Assembly (NCBI GenBank): GCA_958423465.1
Contig: CATZRD010000003.1
Location: 50,576-114,575, forward strand
Length of the DNA: 64,000 bases
Reading direction: 5' to 3'
Origin: an uncultured Oscillospiraceae bacterium
GTDB taxonomy: Bacteria; Bacillota; Clostridia; Oscillospirales; Oscillospiraceae
The notes under the pieces were generated by a model. It did not search any database. It saw only the letters and a list, made by a program, of their open reading frames with translations, and was not told where the DNA came from. This document shows positions 49,668 to 57,021 of this stretch, one piece after another. Positions within the stretch are counted from its first letter, which is position 1; each line of letters starts with the position of its first letter. The translations under genes and the position numbers were made by a program.

Positions 49668-49696
49668 ATTATAGAGCCAATTGGGACAAATGTCAA
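49668..49696 (-). promoter_or_regulatory. consensus promoter of the AAA-protease operon
   Basis: TTGACA (49696-49691), exactly 17 bp, TATAAT (49673-49668) on the minus strand, 30 bp before the AAA start. A perfect consensus suggests constitutive strong transcription. Confidence 0.9.
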
Positions 49697-49752
49697 TATT
49701 CTGGGACGAGTTTTGAGAAATATATTTGTGACTGAATTGTGTAGTCCCTACT

Positions 49753-49808
49753 CAAAAAGCGGGAGTACAGCCAATCGGACGAACCGAGAAGCTGTACTCC
49801 CGTTTTGG
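49753..49808. terminator. terminator at the right edge of the defence cassette
   Basis: AAAGCGGGAGTACAGC and GCTGTACTCCCGTTTT pair around a ~19-nt loop, with AAAAA before and TTTT after the stem. Confidence 0.75.
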
Positions 49809-49820
49809 TTATAAGAAGTG

Positions 49821-49969
49821 TTTGAAAATCAGCCTTTATCTCCGCATATCAGCAGAAGCAGGCTCACATGGGAAATCACAAGGGCACCTGTTGGAAAAGC
49901 CGATACAGAAGATTATTTTGCCCTTTTTGAACCCTTATCCTTGCAATTTTTTGAGCGTCTGGAAAGGTA
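49821..49969 (+). pseudogene. possible C-terminal remnant of a plus-strand gene
   Basis: Right after the cassette terminator the plus strand reads about 48 protein-like residues ('RSRLTWEITRAPVGKADTED' then 'YFALFEPLSLQFFERLER') to a TAA at 49967, with no start codon or ribosome site. It may be the tail of a gene interrupted by the defence cassette. It overlaps the 3' end of the minus-strand gene at 49913, so chance is possible. Confidence 0.35.
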
Positions 49970-50110
49970 ATGGGGGCAGGCCACCAGCACCGCCCGGAAA
50001 CTCTGCTTGCAGTCATGAGCGCAGCCCTGGCAGACCTTATTATACTGCCGCCTGCCGTTTTCCCCCAAAAAGAAGGCCCATTCCAACCGCCATTTCTTGC
50101 TCCGGCTCAT
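49913..50110 (-). CDS. small cysteine-containing ICE protein
   Basis: A 65-residue basic protein starting 'MSRSKKWRLEWAFFLGEN' with a CX2CX4C-like cluster ('VCQGCAHDCKQSF') and a further 'CPHYL', suggesting zinc binding. The ATG at 50110 overlaps the stop of the ArdA gene upstream by 4 bp, so it is translated as the next cistron of the transfer operon. I do not recognise a named family. It is the last gene on the minus strand before the defence cassette. Confidence 0.65.
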   Translation of the reverse strand: MSRSKKWRLEWAFFLGENGRRQYNKVCQGCAHDCKQSFRAVLVACPHYLSRRSKNCKDKGSKRAK

Positions 50111-51597
50111 AGCTCGCCATGCTCCGGCGTGTCACGGCCAGAGCGTCCCTTCTCCGGGGGCTTGCGCTCCGAACACTCCCGTTTCGCGTCCTCCAGCCGC
50201 TCCCGGATGGAGGGCTTTGCTTTCTCCGCTTCTTCACCACGGCGGCCGTTATTGATAACCCCGTCGATCATGCCGTAGTCATCCTCCAGGGTCATTTCAG
50301 CGGTACGAAGCGGATTGTCCTTTTCGGGCACCGGCTCCGCCGAAATCGCAAAGGCCCGTGTGCCGTTCCCCATAATGAGATATTTCCCATCCTCCGACTG
50401 ATGGTGGAAGCCGTACCCGGCCGCCTCCATCTGCTCCCGGCTCATGGCCGTCACATAGAAGGTGCCCCTGGGCGTCCGCACCGTTTCCCCGGTCTCCAGG
50501 GCATCTGGGGATAATTCCCCTTGAGCCGCCCGTGCCTGTTCCACGATATCCGCCGGGGTCTGTTCATAAGCGGCTGCTTCAGCGGCATACTCCCGTTCCG
50601 CCTTTTCCGCAAAAGCAAGCATTTCCTCCACATGGGATTTATCCGGATTTTGCAATGCCTCCCGAACCGCCGCCTGATCAACGTCTAAAAATTCCTCATA
50701 CCCGGAGGCCTCCTTGTATTTTTCCAGCTCGGAGGGCAAGTAGTCCTCCTGGGTCTGGCCCAGCTCCGCCAGCTTTTCACCCAGGGCAGAAATACGGCCA
50801 GCGGTCAGGCTCTCATAGATTTCCTCTTTCGCCGCGTGTTCCTCCGGGTGCTCCGCCGCATACTGCGGATCGTGCTGCCGGAAAAACTCGTCCAGATCGT
50901 AGGCGATATCCATAGCCCATTCAGACAATTCTTCTTCGGGGATATCATCCTGGAAGGTCATCACCCGGTATTCCTCCGGGATACTGCCGCGCTCGCCATC
51001 GTAATACTCATGGAAGGAGCTCCCGGTATCCCGGACATAGCCAAGATCGGTAAAGTCACCGCCTTCATCCAGGGCAATATCCCGGCCGTAGGCTTCATAG
51101 TCGATGTAGTTCTTCAAATGCTCCGGCACCTGCATGGCGTCCAGCTCGTCAATGTAATACCGGCCCAGATCGTCATAGTCGTGGATATCCGGGTAAACAT
51201 CGTAGCAGTCCAGATTTTCGGTGAGATTGATGATCTCCTGCACACTGCCGGAATGGTCGCCCACCTCCATAGCCGCACAGAACTGATCGTACTCCCAGGA
51301 CTTCATATCATCCAGCTTCGACGCCAGGTAGTTGAGCTCGTCCAGACTCTCATATTCACCCAGCTTGTCATAGAGGCCGTCCACATAGCAATCGTAGTCC
51401 GTGATGAACCATTCTTCATAGGAATTGCCAAAATCGTCTTTCTGGCCGATCCCGATACGGTCAAATACCTTTTTCATTTCCTCGGCAGTGGTGGGGAACT
51501 TCACCCACTCGCCCACAAGTTCGCCCTCGTTGTACTTGCCTAAATTGGTGATGAAGGCGGCAAACGGATAGTCCTTGTCATACTCAAAATGCGGCAT
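50107..51597 (-). CDS. ArdA-domain antirestriction protein with ICE-specific C-terminus
   Basis: A 496-residue, very acidic protein. The N-terminal ~250 residues follow the ArdA pattern ('FAAFITNLGKYNEGELVGEW', 'FITDYDC', 'LDELNYLASKL', 'AYGRDIALDEGGDFTDLGYV'), in which the acidic surface mimics DNA and blocks type I restriction enzymes. The C-terminal part has a separate domain ('RTPRGTFYVTAMSREQMEAA', 'YLIMGNGTRAFAI') of the DUF4316/YodL sort. It ends in the tail 'KPSIRERLEDAKRECSERK', which recurs in the next protein. It protects the element during entry into a new host. The ATG is at 51597, after AAGGAGG. Confidence 0.82.
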   Translation of the reverse strand: MPHFEYDKDYPFAAFITNLGKYNEGELVGEWVKFPTTAEEMKKVFDRIGIGQKDDFGNSYEEWFITDYDCYVDGLYDKLGEYESLDELNYLASKLDDMKSWEYDQFCAAMEVGDHSGSVQEIINLTENLDCYDVYPDIHDYDDLGRYYIDELDAMQVPEHLKNYIDYEAYGRDIALDEGGDFTDLGYVRDTGSSFHEYYDGERGSIPEEYRVMTFQDDIPEEELSEWAMDIAYDLDEFFRQHDPQYAAEHPEEHAAKEEIYESLTAGRISALGEKLAELGQTQEDYLPSELEKYKEASGYEEFLDVDQAAVREALQNPDKSHVEEMLAFAEKAEREYAAEAAAYEQTPADIVEQARAAQGELSPDALETGETVRTPRGTFYVTAMSREQMEAAGYGFHHQSEDGKYLIMGNGTRAFAISAEPVPEKDNPLRTAEMTLEDDYGMIDGVINNGRRGEEAEKAKPSIRERLEDAKRECSERKPPEKGRSGRDTPEHGEL

Positions 51598-51611
51598 AGA
51601 TCAACACCTCC

Positions 51612-52106
51612 TTAAAGCTCCGGTTCAGACTTGCCCTTTGTCTGGGGCTGCGTCTGCCTGCCGGCACATTCTTTTTTGCCCTGCTCCAGCCGCTCCCGGA
51701 TGGAGGGCTTTTTCTCCGCCTCCCGGTGCGCCTGCTTCAAAGTACGGTCATGCTGCCACGGATCGCCAGACAGGGAAATGTATCCGTGTTCGGTGAAATG
51801 CCCCTGTTCCTCCTTCATGGCATACCGGCCGAAGGGGACGGGATCAACGGCGTCCAGCAGTTCCGGGGGAAGGCGTGTATCCAAATGCTGCGCCAGATAG
51901 CGCCATCCCAAATCGTTCAGGTCATGGATGTTCGGCTCAAACACGAAATAGTCAATATTTTCCGCAAACTCCCGGAACTGCTCCGGGGCAGTCAGGCGGA
52001 AGGGAGACTCCTGGACCGCCGCCAGCAGCTCCTTATCCTCCGGGGAGAGGGCGGCCACCGCCGCCCTCACTTCGGGTAAACTGTAAAGCTCCTTATTTTC
52101 TGCCAT
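51612..52106 (-). CDS. small ArdA-like ICE protein
   Basis: A 164-residue protein. 'YLAQHLDTRLPPELLDAVDP' and 'FGRYAMKEEQGHFTEHGYI' match the second ArdA subdomain of the neighbouring 496-residue protein, and both share the tail 'KPSIRERLE..K.EC'. It therefore looks like a shortened paralogue of the ArdA gene that follows it after 14 bp. AAAGGATGG precedes ATG 52106. The start overlaps the topB stop by 14 bp. Antirestriction activity is plausible but the full ArdA fold is not present. Confidence 0.7.
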   Translation of the reverse strand: MAENKELYSLPEVRAAVAALSPEDKELLAAVQESPFRLTAPEQFREFAENIDYFVFEPNIHDLNDLGWRYLAQHLDTRLPPELLDAVDPVPFGRYAMKEEQGHFTEHGYISLSGDPWQHDRTLKQAHREAEKKPSIRERLEQGKKECAGRQTQPQTKGKSEPEL

Positions 52107-54309
52107 TGGCACCATCCTTTCTTTTGGGAAATTCCAGCTTGAAATTGATGTACTTGCCGCCTGTGTCATCCAGAATCACCGCCGCGTCATAGGCAGAGCC
52201 CTTCTTTTCAGACCACATCCCCTTGACATTAGTACGGCCCTTTTTCAGAAGGTCAGCCGCCATTTTCTTTGTCAGCTCCTTCTTGCGGGAGGTCCAGAAG
52301 CGGTCATTCTTCCAGAGGACGAACCCACAGGCCCGGTTCGAACAGGAAAAATTCTTCTTTCCTTCATACACCGGCTTTCCGCAGCGGGGGCAGACGCCGA
52401 TCACTTCCTTCTCCGGGGCAAACAGCTTTTGCCCGTCCTCGGATATCTGGGAGTAGGTCTTGACAAGATCACATACCATATCCCGGATACCGTCCAGGAA
52501 CCCGCCCGGATCGGCCTCACCCTTCGCAATAGCGGTAAGGCGCTGCTCCCATTCAGCGGTGAGCATGGGGGAAGTCAGCGGCTCCGGTAAAACCGTGACC
52601 AGGTTGATCCCGGCTTTTGTGGGGATCAGGCTTTTGCCTTTGCGCTCCACAAAACCGGCCGCCACCAGCTTTTCAATGATGGCTGCCCTGGTCGCCGGGG
52701 TCCCCAGGCCGCGTCGGGACAAACTGCACTCCGCTACGCCCTCCATTCGTCGGGCATCCGCTCCGTTTCGTTGCCCCTCCTTCTCCCCACACAACCCGCT
52801 TCGCTGGGCTTGTGCGGGGGCCCCGTTTCCGGCATCGTCCGGGATGTCCTCCGCACCGGCACGCTCCATAGCTGCCAGAAGGGTATCCTCGGTATAGGGT
52901 TTCGGGGGTGAAGTGAAATGCTCCGTGATGGAGGCCGCCACATTTTCAAAGGCCTGTCCTTCGGTAAAGGCGGGGAGATTACCGTCCCCGCCGTCCTCGG
53001 TTTCCGGCTTCTTCTTCAGGGAGGAACGGAAAATCCGGTCGATCTCCCGCCAGCCTTCGGAAAGGACATGCTTTCCCTTTGCCGTGAAGGAATGGCCGCC
53101 GCAGTCGAAAGTGGCCGTGACCGTTTCATACACATAGGGCTCCGCCGCCGCACACAGCAGCTTGCAGCAGACCAGAAGGAACAAATTGCGCTCGCCCACG
53201 GGCAGGGCCTTGATATCTTCCTTTTCAATCTCCATTGTGGGGATGATGGCGTAATGGTCGGATACGTCCTCGTCCGAAATCATGGCCTCTACCAGCGGGA
53301 AGAAGGAACTGCACCCGTCAAAGGGCGGCATCTTCGCCGCCAGGTGGATGATACAGGAGGCCGTTTCCGCCATGTCGGAGGTCAGATACCGGCTGTCCGT
53401 CCGGGGATAGGTCAGCAGCTTCTTTTCAGCATAGAGGCTCTGGGCGTAGTCAAGGGTCTGTTTCGCCGTGTAGCCGAAAAGCCGGTTTGCCTCCCGCTGC
53501 AAGGTGGTGAGATCGTACAGCTTCGGGGGCTGCTCCTTTTTCTGCTCACGGATAACAGAGGTACAGACCGCAGGCATACCGGCACAGCCGGCCTTGACCT
53601 GTTCGGCCTCCGCCGGATCAGTGATCTTCTCCGAAACCGCTTCGATCCCGTCTACCTTCAGCCGTACATGGTGGTATTTCTCCTCCTTAAAGAGCATGAT
53701 CTTCCCGTCACGCTCCGCCAGCATTGCCAGGGTAGGCGTCTGGACGCGCCCCACATTCAGGGTGCGGTGGTAGAGGACGGAGAAAAGGCGGGTGGCATTG
53801 ATCCCCACCAGCCAATCCGCCTTTTGTCTGCAAAGAGCGGATTGATACAGGGCCTCATACTCGGCGCCGGGGCGCAGATCGTCAAACCCTTCCCGGATCG
53901 CCGTATCCTCCATAGAGGAAATCCACAGGCGCAGAATAGGCTTGCGGCAGCCTGCCATTTCATACACCAGCCGGAAGATCAGCTCCCCTTCGCGTCCCGC
54001 GTCACAGGCATTGACCACAGCGTCCACATCGGCACGATCCATCAGGGAGCGGAGGTTTTCAAAGACCTCCTCCTTGCCGGGGGCGGTCACATAGCGGAAG
54101 GGCTCCGGCAGGATTGGGAGGTCGTCATAGCGCCACTTCTTTAAAGACTCGTCATAGCCCGCCGCGTCCAGCGGGGAGACCAAGTGGCCCACACACCAGG
54201 AAACGATCAGGCCGTTTCCCTCATAAAAGCCATCGGCCCTGGATTTAGCACCCAGGGCCGACGCAATAGATTTTGCTACACTCAGTTTTTCTGCAATTAT
54301 TAACTTCAC
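52093..54309 (-). CDS. topB: DNA topoisomerase III with an in-frame repeat insertion
   Basis: A 738-residue type IA topoisomerase. The TOPRIM domain at about 1-140 has 'IIAEKLSVAKSI' and 'ACDAGREGELI' (acidic DxD-like triad). The active-site tyrosine lies in 'LLTYPRTDSRYL' (near 311), and 'RKGKSLIPTKAGINLV' and zinc-ribbon cysteines ('CPRCGKPVYEGKKNFSCSN') follow. It relaxes DNA during conjugative processing. Between 'AGAEDIPDDA' and 'RRGLGTPATRA', normally nearly adjacent, lie ~39 extra residues encoded by a palindromic repeat (52715-52832). The start is GTG 54309 with AGGAGG 6 bases before it. Confidence 0.93.
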   Translation of the reverse strand: MKLIIAEKLSVAKSIASALGAKSRADGFYEGNGLIVSWCVGHLVSPLDAAGYDESLKKWRYDDLPILPEPFRYVTAPGKEEVFENLRSLMDRADVDAVVNACDAGREGELIFRLVYEMAGCRKPILRLWISSMEDTAIREGFDDLRPGAEYEALYQSALCRQKADWLVGINATRLFSVLYHRTLNVGRVQTPTLAMLAERDGKIMLFKEEKYHHVRLKVDGIEAVSEKITDPAEAEQVKAGCAGMPAVCTSVIREQKKEQPPKLYDLTTLQREANRLFGYTAKQTLDYAQSLYAEKKLLTYPRTDSRYLTSDMAETASCIIHLAAKMPPFDGCSSFFPLVEAMISDEDVSDHYAIIPTMEIEKEDIKALPVGERNLFLLVCCKLLCAAAEPYVYETVTATFDCGGHSFTAKGKHVLSEGWREIDRIFRSSLKKKPETEDGGDGNLPAFTEGQAFENVAASITEHFTSPPKPYTEDTLLAAMERAGAEDIPDDAGNGAPAQAQRSGLCGEKEGQRNGADARRMEGVAECSLSRRGLGTPATRAAIIEKLVAAGFVERKGKSLIPTKAGINLVTVLPEPLTSPMLTAEWEQRLTAIAKGEADPGGFLDGIRDMVCDLVKTYSQISEDGQKLFAPEKEVIGVCPRCGKPVYEGKKNFSCSNRACGFVLWKNDRFWTSRKKELTKKMAADLLKKGRTNVKGMWSEKKGSAYDAAVILDDTGGKYINFKLEFPKRKDGANGRK
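52715..52832 (-). repeat. palindromic repeat inserted in frame within topB
   Basis: About 117 bp add 39 codons to topB without a stop. The minus strand begins CGGGGCCCCCGCA, folds as CCCCGCACAA...TTGTGTGGGG with an inner CCC/GGG, GC/GC stem and GAA loop (52785-52819), and leaves with TGTGGGGA. The 13-nt entry and 8-nt exit are identical to those of the hairpin in the metK element (852-986), while the stem bases differ with pairing preserved. The rest (52715-52780) is repeat-like but less symmetric. Its boundaries are estimates from protein alignment by eye. Confidence 0.7.
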
Positions 54310-54322
54310 TTTGTACCTCCTA

Positions 54323-54351
54323 TTGAAAAATCTGATAATCTACAATATACT
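54323..54351 (+). promoter_or_regulatory. promoter of the lone plus-strand cargo gene
   Basis: TTGAAA (54323-54328), 17 bp, TATACT (54346-54351), 26 bp before the start codon. Confidence 0.75.
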
Positions 54352-54377
54352 AATTTAAAAAGAAAGGGGGCTTTATC

Positions 54378-55091
54378 ATGCGTTCACAACTGTACTTATG
54401 GGGACCGCTAAGACAACGCTATATTGATGATTTAACTCTCATAAAAACGATGTTTATAGAGCGGATACAACCTATTTTTGCAAACGCAGAAAAGGAATCC
54501 GAAGAATACCAAAACGAATTATGGGAAAGCATTACAAACCGTCCTTGTACGGAAGATGATTATGTTGATCCTGGTGACTATGTCGATTTTGTCAAAGAAA
54601 AAGCAGTTGAACGGTATGAAATGCTTTCTCTCATGCGGTATCGTAATATTGGAATGTGGATCGCATGCTTGTGCCAGGTGTGGGAGCAACAACTATATTC
54701 TTTTATCATACATGAAGCGCAACAAGAAGGAATTAAGTATGACTCTTCCGACATAAAGCGTGGTTTCGCATTTTCCAAAGATGTTTTTGAATGGCATCAG
54801 CAACCCTTTGAACAAATGGCAACGTGGGGCAAAATTAAAGAACTTCGATTGCTTGTAAATGTAATAAAACACGCAGAAGGAGATTCTGAGCAAAAACTGA
54901 GAACATTTCGACCTGACTATTTCACTGAGGAAGTGTGTGGTACACAGTATGACTTGATGGCCCTATATCACACAACGCTACTTGAACCCACTCTGATGAT
55001 AAAAGAACAAGATTTTACCGATTATTATGACGCTTTGGTTAAATTCTGGACAGACCTTCCTGAACGAATGTACACAGCTAATGAACTGTGA
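54378..55091 (+). CDS. 237-residue helical protein of unknown function (HEPN-like features), ICE cargo
   Basis: An all-helical, AT-rich gene on the opposite strand to its neighbours. A central helix 'YRNIGMWIACLCQVWEQQLY' resembles the core helix of HEPN-type proteins. 'ELRLLVNVIKHAEG' near residue 160 has an Arg and a His nine positions apart, reminiscent of, but not identical to, the Rx4-6H ribonuclease motif. No membrane segment or signal peptide is seen. AAAGGGGG precedes the ATG. With its own promoter and terminator it forms a one-gene cassette between topB and the DUF4366 gene. A defence or toxin role is a guess from location and composition only. Confidence 0.7.
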   Translation: MRSQLYLWGPLRQRYIDDLTLIKTMFIERIQPIFANAEKESEEYQNELWESITNRPCTEDDYVDPGDYVDFVKEKAVERYEMLSLMRYRNIGMWIACLCQVWEQQLYSFIIHEAQQEGIKYDSSDIKRGFAFSKDVFEWHQQPFEQMATWGKIKELRLLVNVIKHAEGDSEQKLRTFRPDYFTEEVCGTQYDLMALYHTTLLEPTLMIKEQDFTDYYDALVKFWTDLPERMYTANEL

Positions 55092-55096
55092 GATTG

Positions 55097-55131
55097 AGGC
55101 AGATGCTTTTATCATCTGCCTTAGTTCTTTT
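55097..55131 (+). terminator. terminator of the lone cargo gene
   Basis: AGGCAGAT-gcttttatc-ATCTGCCT followed by TAGTTCTTTTATT, 5 bp after the stop. It touches the stop codon of the convergent DUF4366 gene. Confidence 0.8.
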
Positions 55132-56284
55132 ATTCATCAACGTCCATCGCCTCGTCCTCGGAGAGATATTCTTCTTCATCCTCCAGGTCAAAATCATCCA
55201 GGTCAGACGGCACTTTCTTTCCCTGCTTCGGTTTCAGCACCAGGAAATAAGCCGCCGCACCGCCGCCGGCCGCCAGGATCAGCAGCACCGCCAGGATCAT
55301 ACCGGCCCCGCCCTTTTTCTCGGCGGCGGGTTCCTCCGGCTCGTCAGGCTCTGGTTCCGCAGCCGTCACAGGCTCTTTCCCGGTACACTCGCTCATGTTG
55401 TTTTTACACACCGGGCAGGAGGTATCCACATCACCGGCCGCGCACTTATCCTTGCAGGTGCAGACAATGGGGGTTTCCGCAGCCTGCTCCCCATCCATGA
55501 GCGCCAGAAGGTCGGCCTCGTCCACCTGGTTCAGAAAATGGACGGTTTCCTCACCCTTATCGTCCCGGTCGATAATCAGGTAAAAGACATTGCCTGTTTT
55601 GGTCTCCACGGTAATGAACTGCTTGCCACTCCTGGCCATGCTGCCAAGATCATCGATCAGCGACAGGTTCCCATCCGGGGTCAGGGCGTTGCCGCCTCCA
55701 ATCGACAGGCCGCCCGTAAACAGCTCCAACAGGCCGGAAAGTTCCTCTTTCCCCAGGGAGAAGGAAAAACTGTCTCCGCCAGCGGTTCCCGGTTTTGTAT
55801 CGCTGATGGTCAGATAATCAGAATAGACATAGCCCACCCGCTCCGGCAAAAGAATTTTGATCCAGTCGCCGTCTGTTCCGATGACCTCAACCGATGTCCC
55901 GTTGGGGAGCTGGGTAAAAGCGGTATTGTCAAGCCCCGCCCCGTTGCGGACATTCAGGTTTCCACCATTGGTGGTCACGGTGCCGGTCTGGTGGTCCCCG
56001 GTATCCTCCATGCCGCTGCTGATCTGAATACCGTCATCCGTAATACGGGCGCTCACTCCAAAGCCGGACAGTGCGGAAAGCAGGTCTGTAATATCCATAT
56101 CCTTCAGCTCGGCGGTATCGCCGCCAGGCTCCGGGCTGTCCGTGGATGTAATGCTGGTTTCGCCGGTTTCCTCCGTGCCTACTTCCGGGCCGCCGCCCGC
56201 AAAGGCGGTCATAGAAAAGGCGGGGATACACAGCACCACCGCCAAGAGAGCGGCCGCCAGCCGCATAATTCCTTTATTCCTCAT
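55130..56284 (-). CDS. SH3 and DUF4366 domain membrane protein of the transfer apparatus
   Basis: A 384-residue exported protein. A signal peptide (about 1-29, 'AAALLAVVLCIPAFSMTAFA') precedes an acidic stretch and a bacterial SH3 domain (about 98-155, 'NLNVRNGAGLDNTAF', 'WIKILLPERVGYVYSDYL'). A DUF4366 region (about 190-310) with a cysteine cluster ('CTCKDKCAAG', 'CPVCKNNMSEC') follows. Then come a Pro/Glu linker, one C-terminal helix ('GMILAVLLILAAGGGAAAYF') and an acidic cytosolic tail. It is a regular member of Clostridia conjugation modules, probably holding the transfer complex at the wall. ATG 56284 follows GGAGG; the gene overlaps the DUF4315 gene by 11 bp. Confidence 0.85.
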   Translation of the reverse strand: MRNKGIMRLAAALLAVVLCIPAFSMTAFAGGGPEVGTEETGETSITSTDSPEPGGDTAELKDMDITDLLSALSGFGVSARITDDGIQISSGMEDTGDHQTGTVTTNGGNLNVRNGAGLDNTAFTQLPNGTSVEVIGTDGDWIKILLPERVGYVYSDYLTISDTKPGTAGGDSFSFSLGKEELSGLLELFTGGLSIGGGNALTPDGNLSLIDDLGSMARSGKQFITVETKTGNVFYLIIDRDDKGEETVHFLNQVDEADLLALMDGEQAAETPIVCTCKDKCAAGDVDTSCPVCKNNMSECTGKEPVTAAEPEPDEPEEPAAEKKGGAGMILAVLLILAAGGGAAAYFLVLKPKQGKKVPSDLDDFDLEDEEEYLSEDEAMDVDE

Positions 56285-56549
56285 GCTCAAAATCCTCCGT
56301 TTCTTCAATTTCCGCGCCGCTGTCCGCCGCCATCATATCCTCCGGCAGCGTGATAAGGCCGCTGGCGTAGGCTTTCAGAAAAGCGGTCAGTTCCTTGTTA
56401 TCCATCTTGACGGCCTTCACCATGCGGACGATCTCCAGGTTTTCTTCCTCCGCAAGCTGGGCCTCCAAAGCCCGCTGCTTTTTCTGAAGCTCCGCGATCT
56501 TCTCCTTCGTTTTCGCAATATCATTGCGGATTTTCTCAACAGTTGCCAT
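56274..56549 (-). CDS. DUF4315 family coiled-coil protein
   Basis: A 91-residue protein with a long N-terminal coiled coil ('VEKIRNDIAKTKEKIAELQ', 'KQRALEAQLAEEENLEI') and an acidic C-terminus ending in E-H-E-E. It is the DUF4315 family, always found beside DUF4366 in this type of ICE; function unknown. ATG 56549 follows AAAGGAGCC. It overlaps both neighbours, as expected in a tightly packed operon. Confidence 0.82.
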   Translation of the reverse strand: MATVEKIRNDIAKTKEKIAELQKKQRALEAQLAEEENLEIVRMVKAVKMDNKELTAFLKAYASGLITLPEDMMAADSGAEIEETEDFEHEE

Positions 56550-57006
56550 GTTCAGGCTCCTTTCCATTCAAAATTTTTTCATAACGATATTTCATTTGCG
56601 CCGGATACAGCGGCTCGGAAGGCTTGCGCCTGCCCGTCCACTCCTTGCCCCCGGCAAGCCCGGAACAGGTCCAGCCCGCCGCCCGCAGGCTTCCTCCGTC
56701 CTCGGTATCCAGAATGTAGGTGATGATTTTTCGGTATCCCATGACTTTTGCTGCCCGCGCCGCCGCTCCATAGAGAAAGCTGCAAGCGTTCCGGGTGCCG
56801 TAAGTACACAATTGGTTGACCTCCAGGGTAAGTCCGTCATCCAGATACCGGCTGACAGGCCGCCCGGTGATCGCCACGCCTACAAGCTGTCCATCTTTGA
56901 AGCAGCCCAGGGAATACTTATGCCCCCGGACCGGCTTGTGGTGGCGGTGGTGGAGAGTGACAAAGGCGTTTGCGTCTGCCAGAGACACCGGCTTTAAGGT
57001 GAGAAT
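56536..57006 (-). CDS. XF1762-family GNAT-like acetyltransferase, probable AUU start
   Basis: A 156-residue protein of the GNAT fold found on mobile elements: 'SLADANAFVTLHHRHHKPVRG' region, 'GVAITGRPVSRYLD', 'LEVNQLCTYGTRNACSFLYG' and 'ITYILDTEDGGSLRAAGW'. The substrate is unknown. Homologues as I recall begin 'M-x-LTLKPVSL'; here the same residues are encoded but no ATG, GTG or TTG exists. GGGAGG (57020-57015) lies 8 bases before an ATT at 57006 and 5 before an ATT at 57009, so initiation at AUU is likely. The first normal start, GTG 56988, lacks a ribosome site and would drop conserved residues. The gene follows the NlpC/P60 stop by about 15 bp. Confidence 0.75.
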   Translation of the reverse strand: MLTLKPVSLADANAFVTLHHRHHKPVRGHKYSLGCFKDGQLVGVAITGRPVSRYLDDGLTLEVNQLCTYGTRNACSFLYGAAARAAKVMGYRKIITYILDTEDGGSLRAAGWTCSGLAGGKEWTGRRKPSEPLYPAQMKYRYEKILNGKEPEHGNC

Positions 57007-57021
57007 AATATACGCCTCCCA

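Larger units (their letters stand above)
46037..49820. mobile_element. defence cassette (AAA ATPase / subtilisin-like protease / repeat protein) inserted in the ICE
   Basis: The three minus-strand genes in this block are AT-richer than the ICE around them. The block has one consensus promoter and is bounded by strong hairpin terminators on both sides (46049-46086 and 49753-49808). It separates the plus-strand relaxase region from the minus-strand transfer block. No transposase or terminal repeat is seen, so how it entered is unknown. Confidence 0.65.

Noticed and set aside
52093..54309. topB as a pseudogene because of the foreign segment.
   Set aside because: The inserted segment keeps the frame and all catalytic and zinc motifs are intact, so the gene is annotated as functional.
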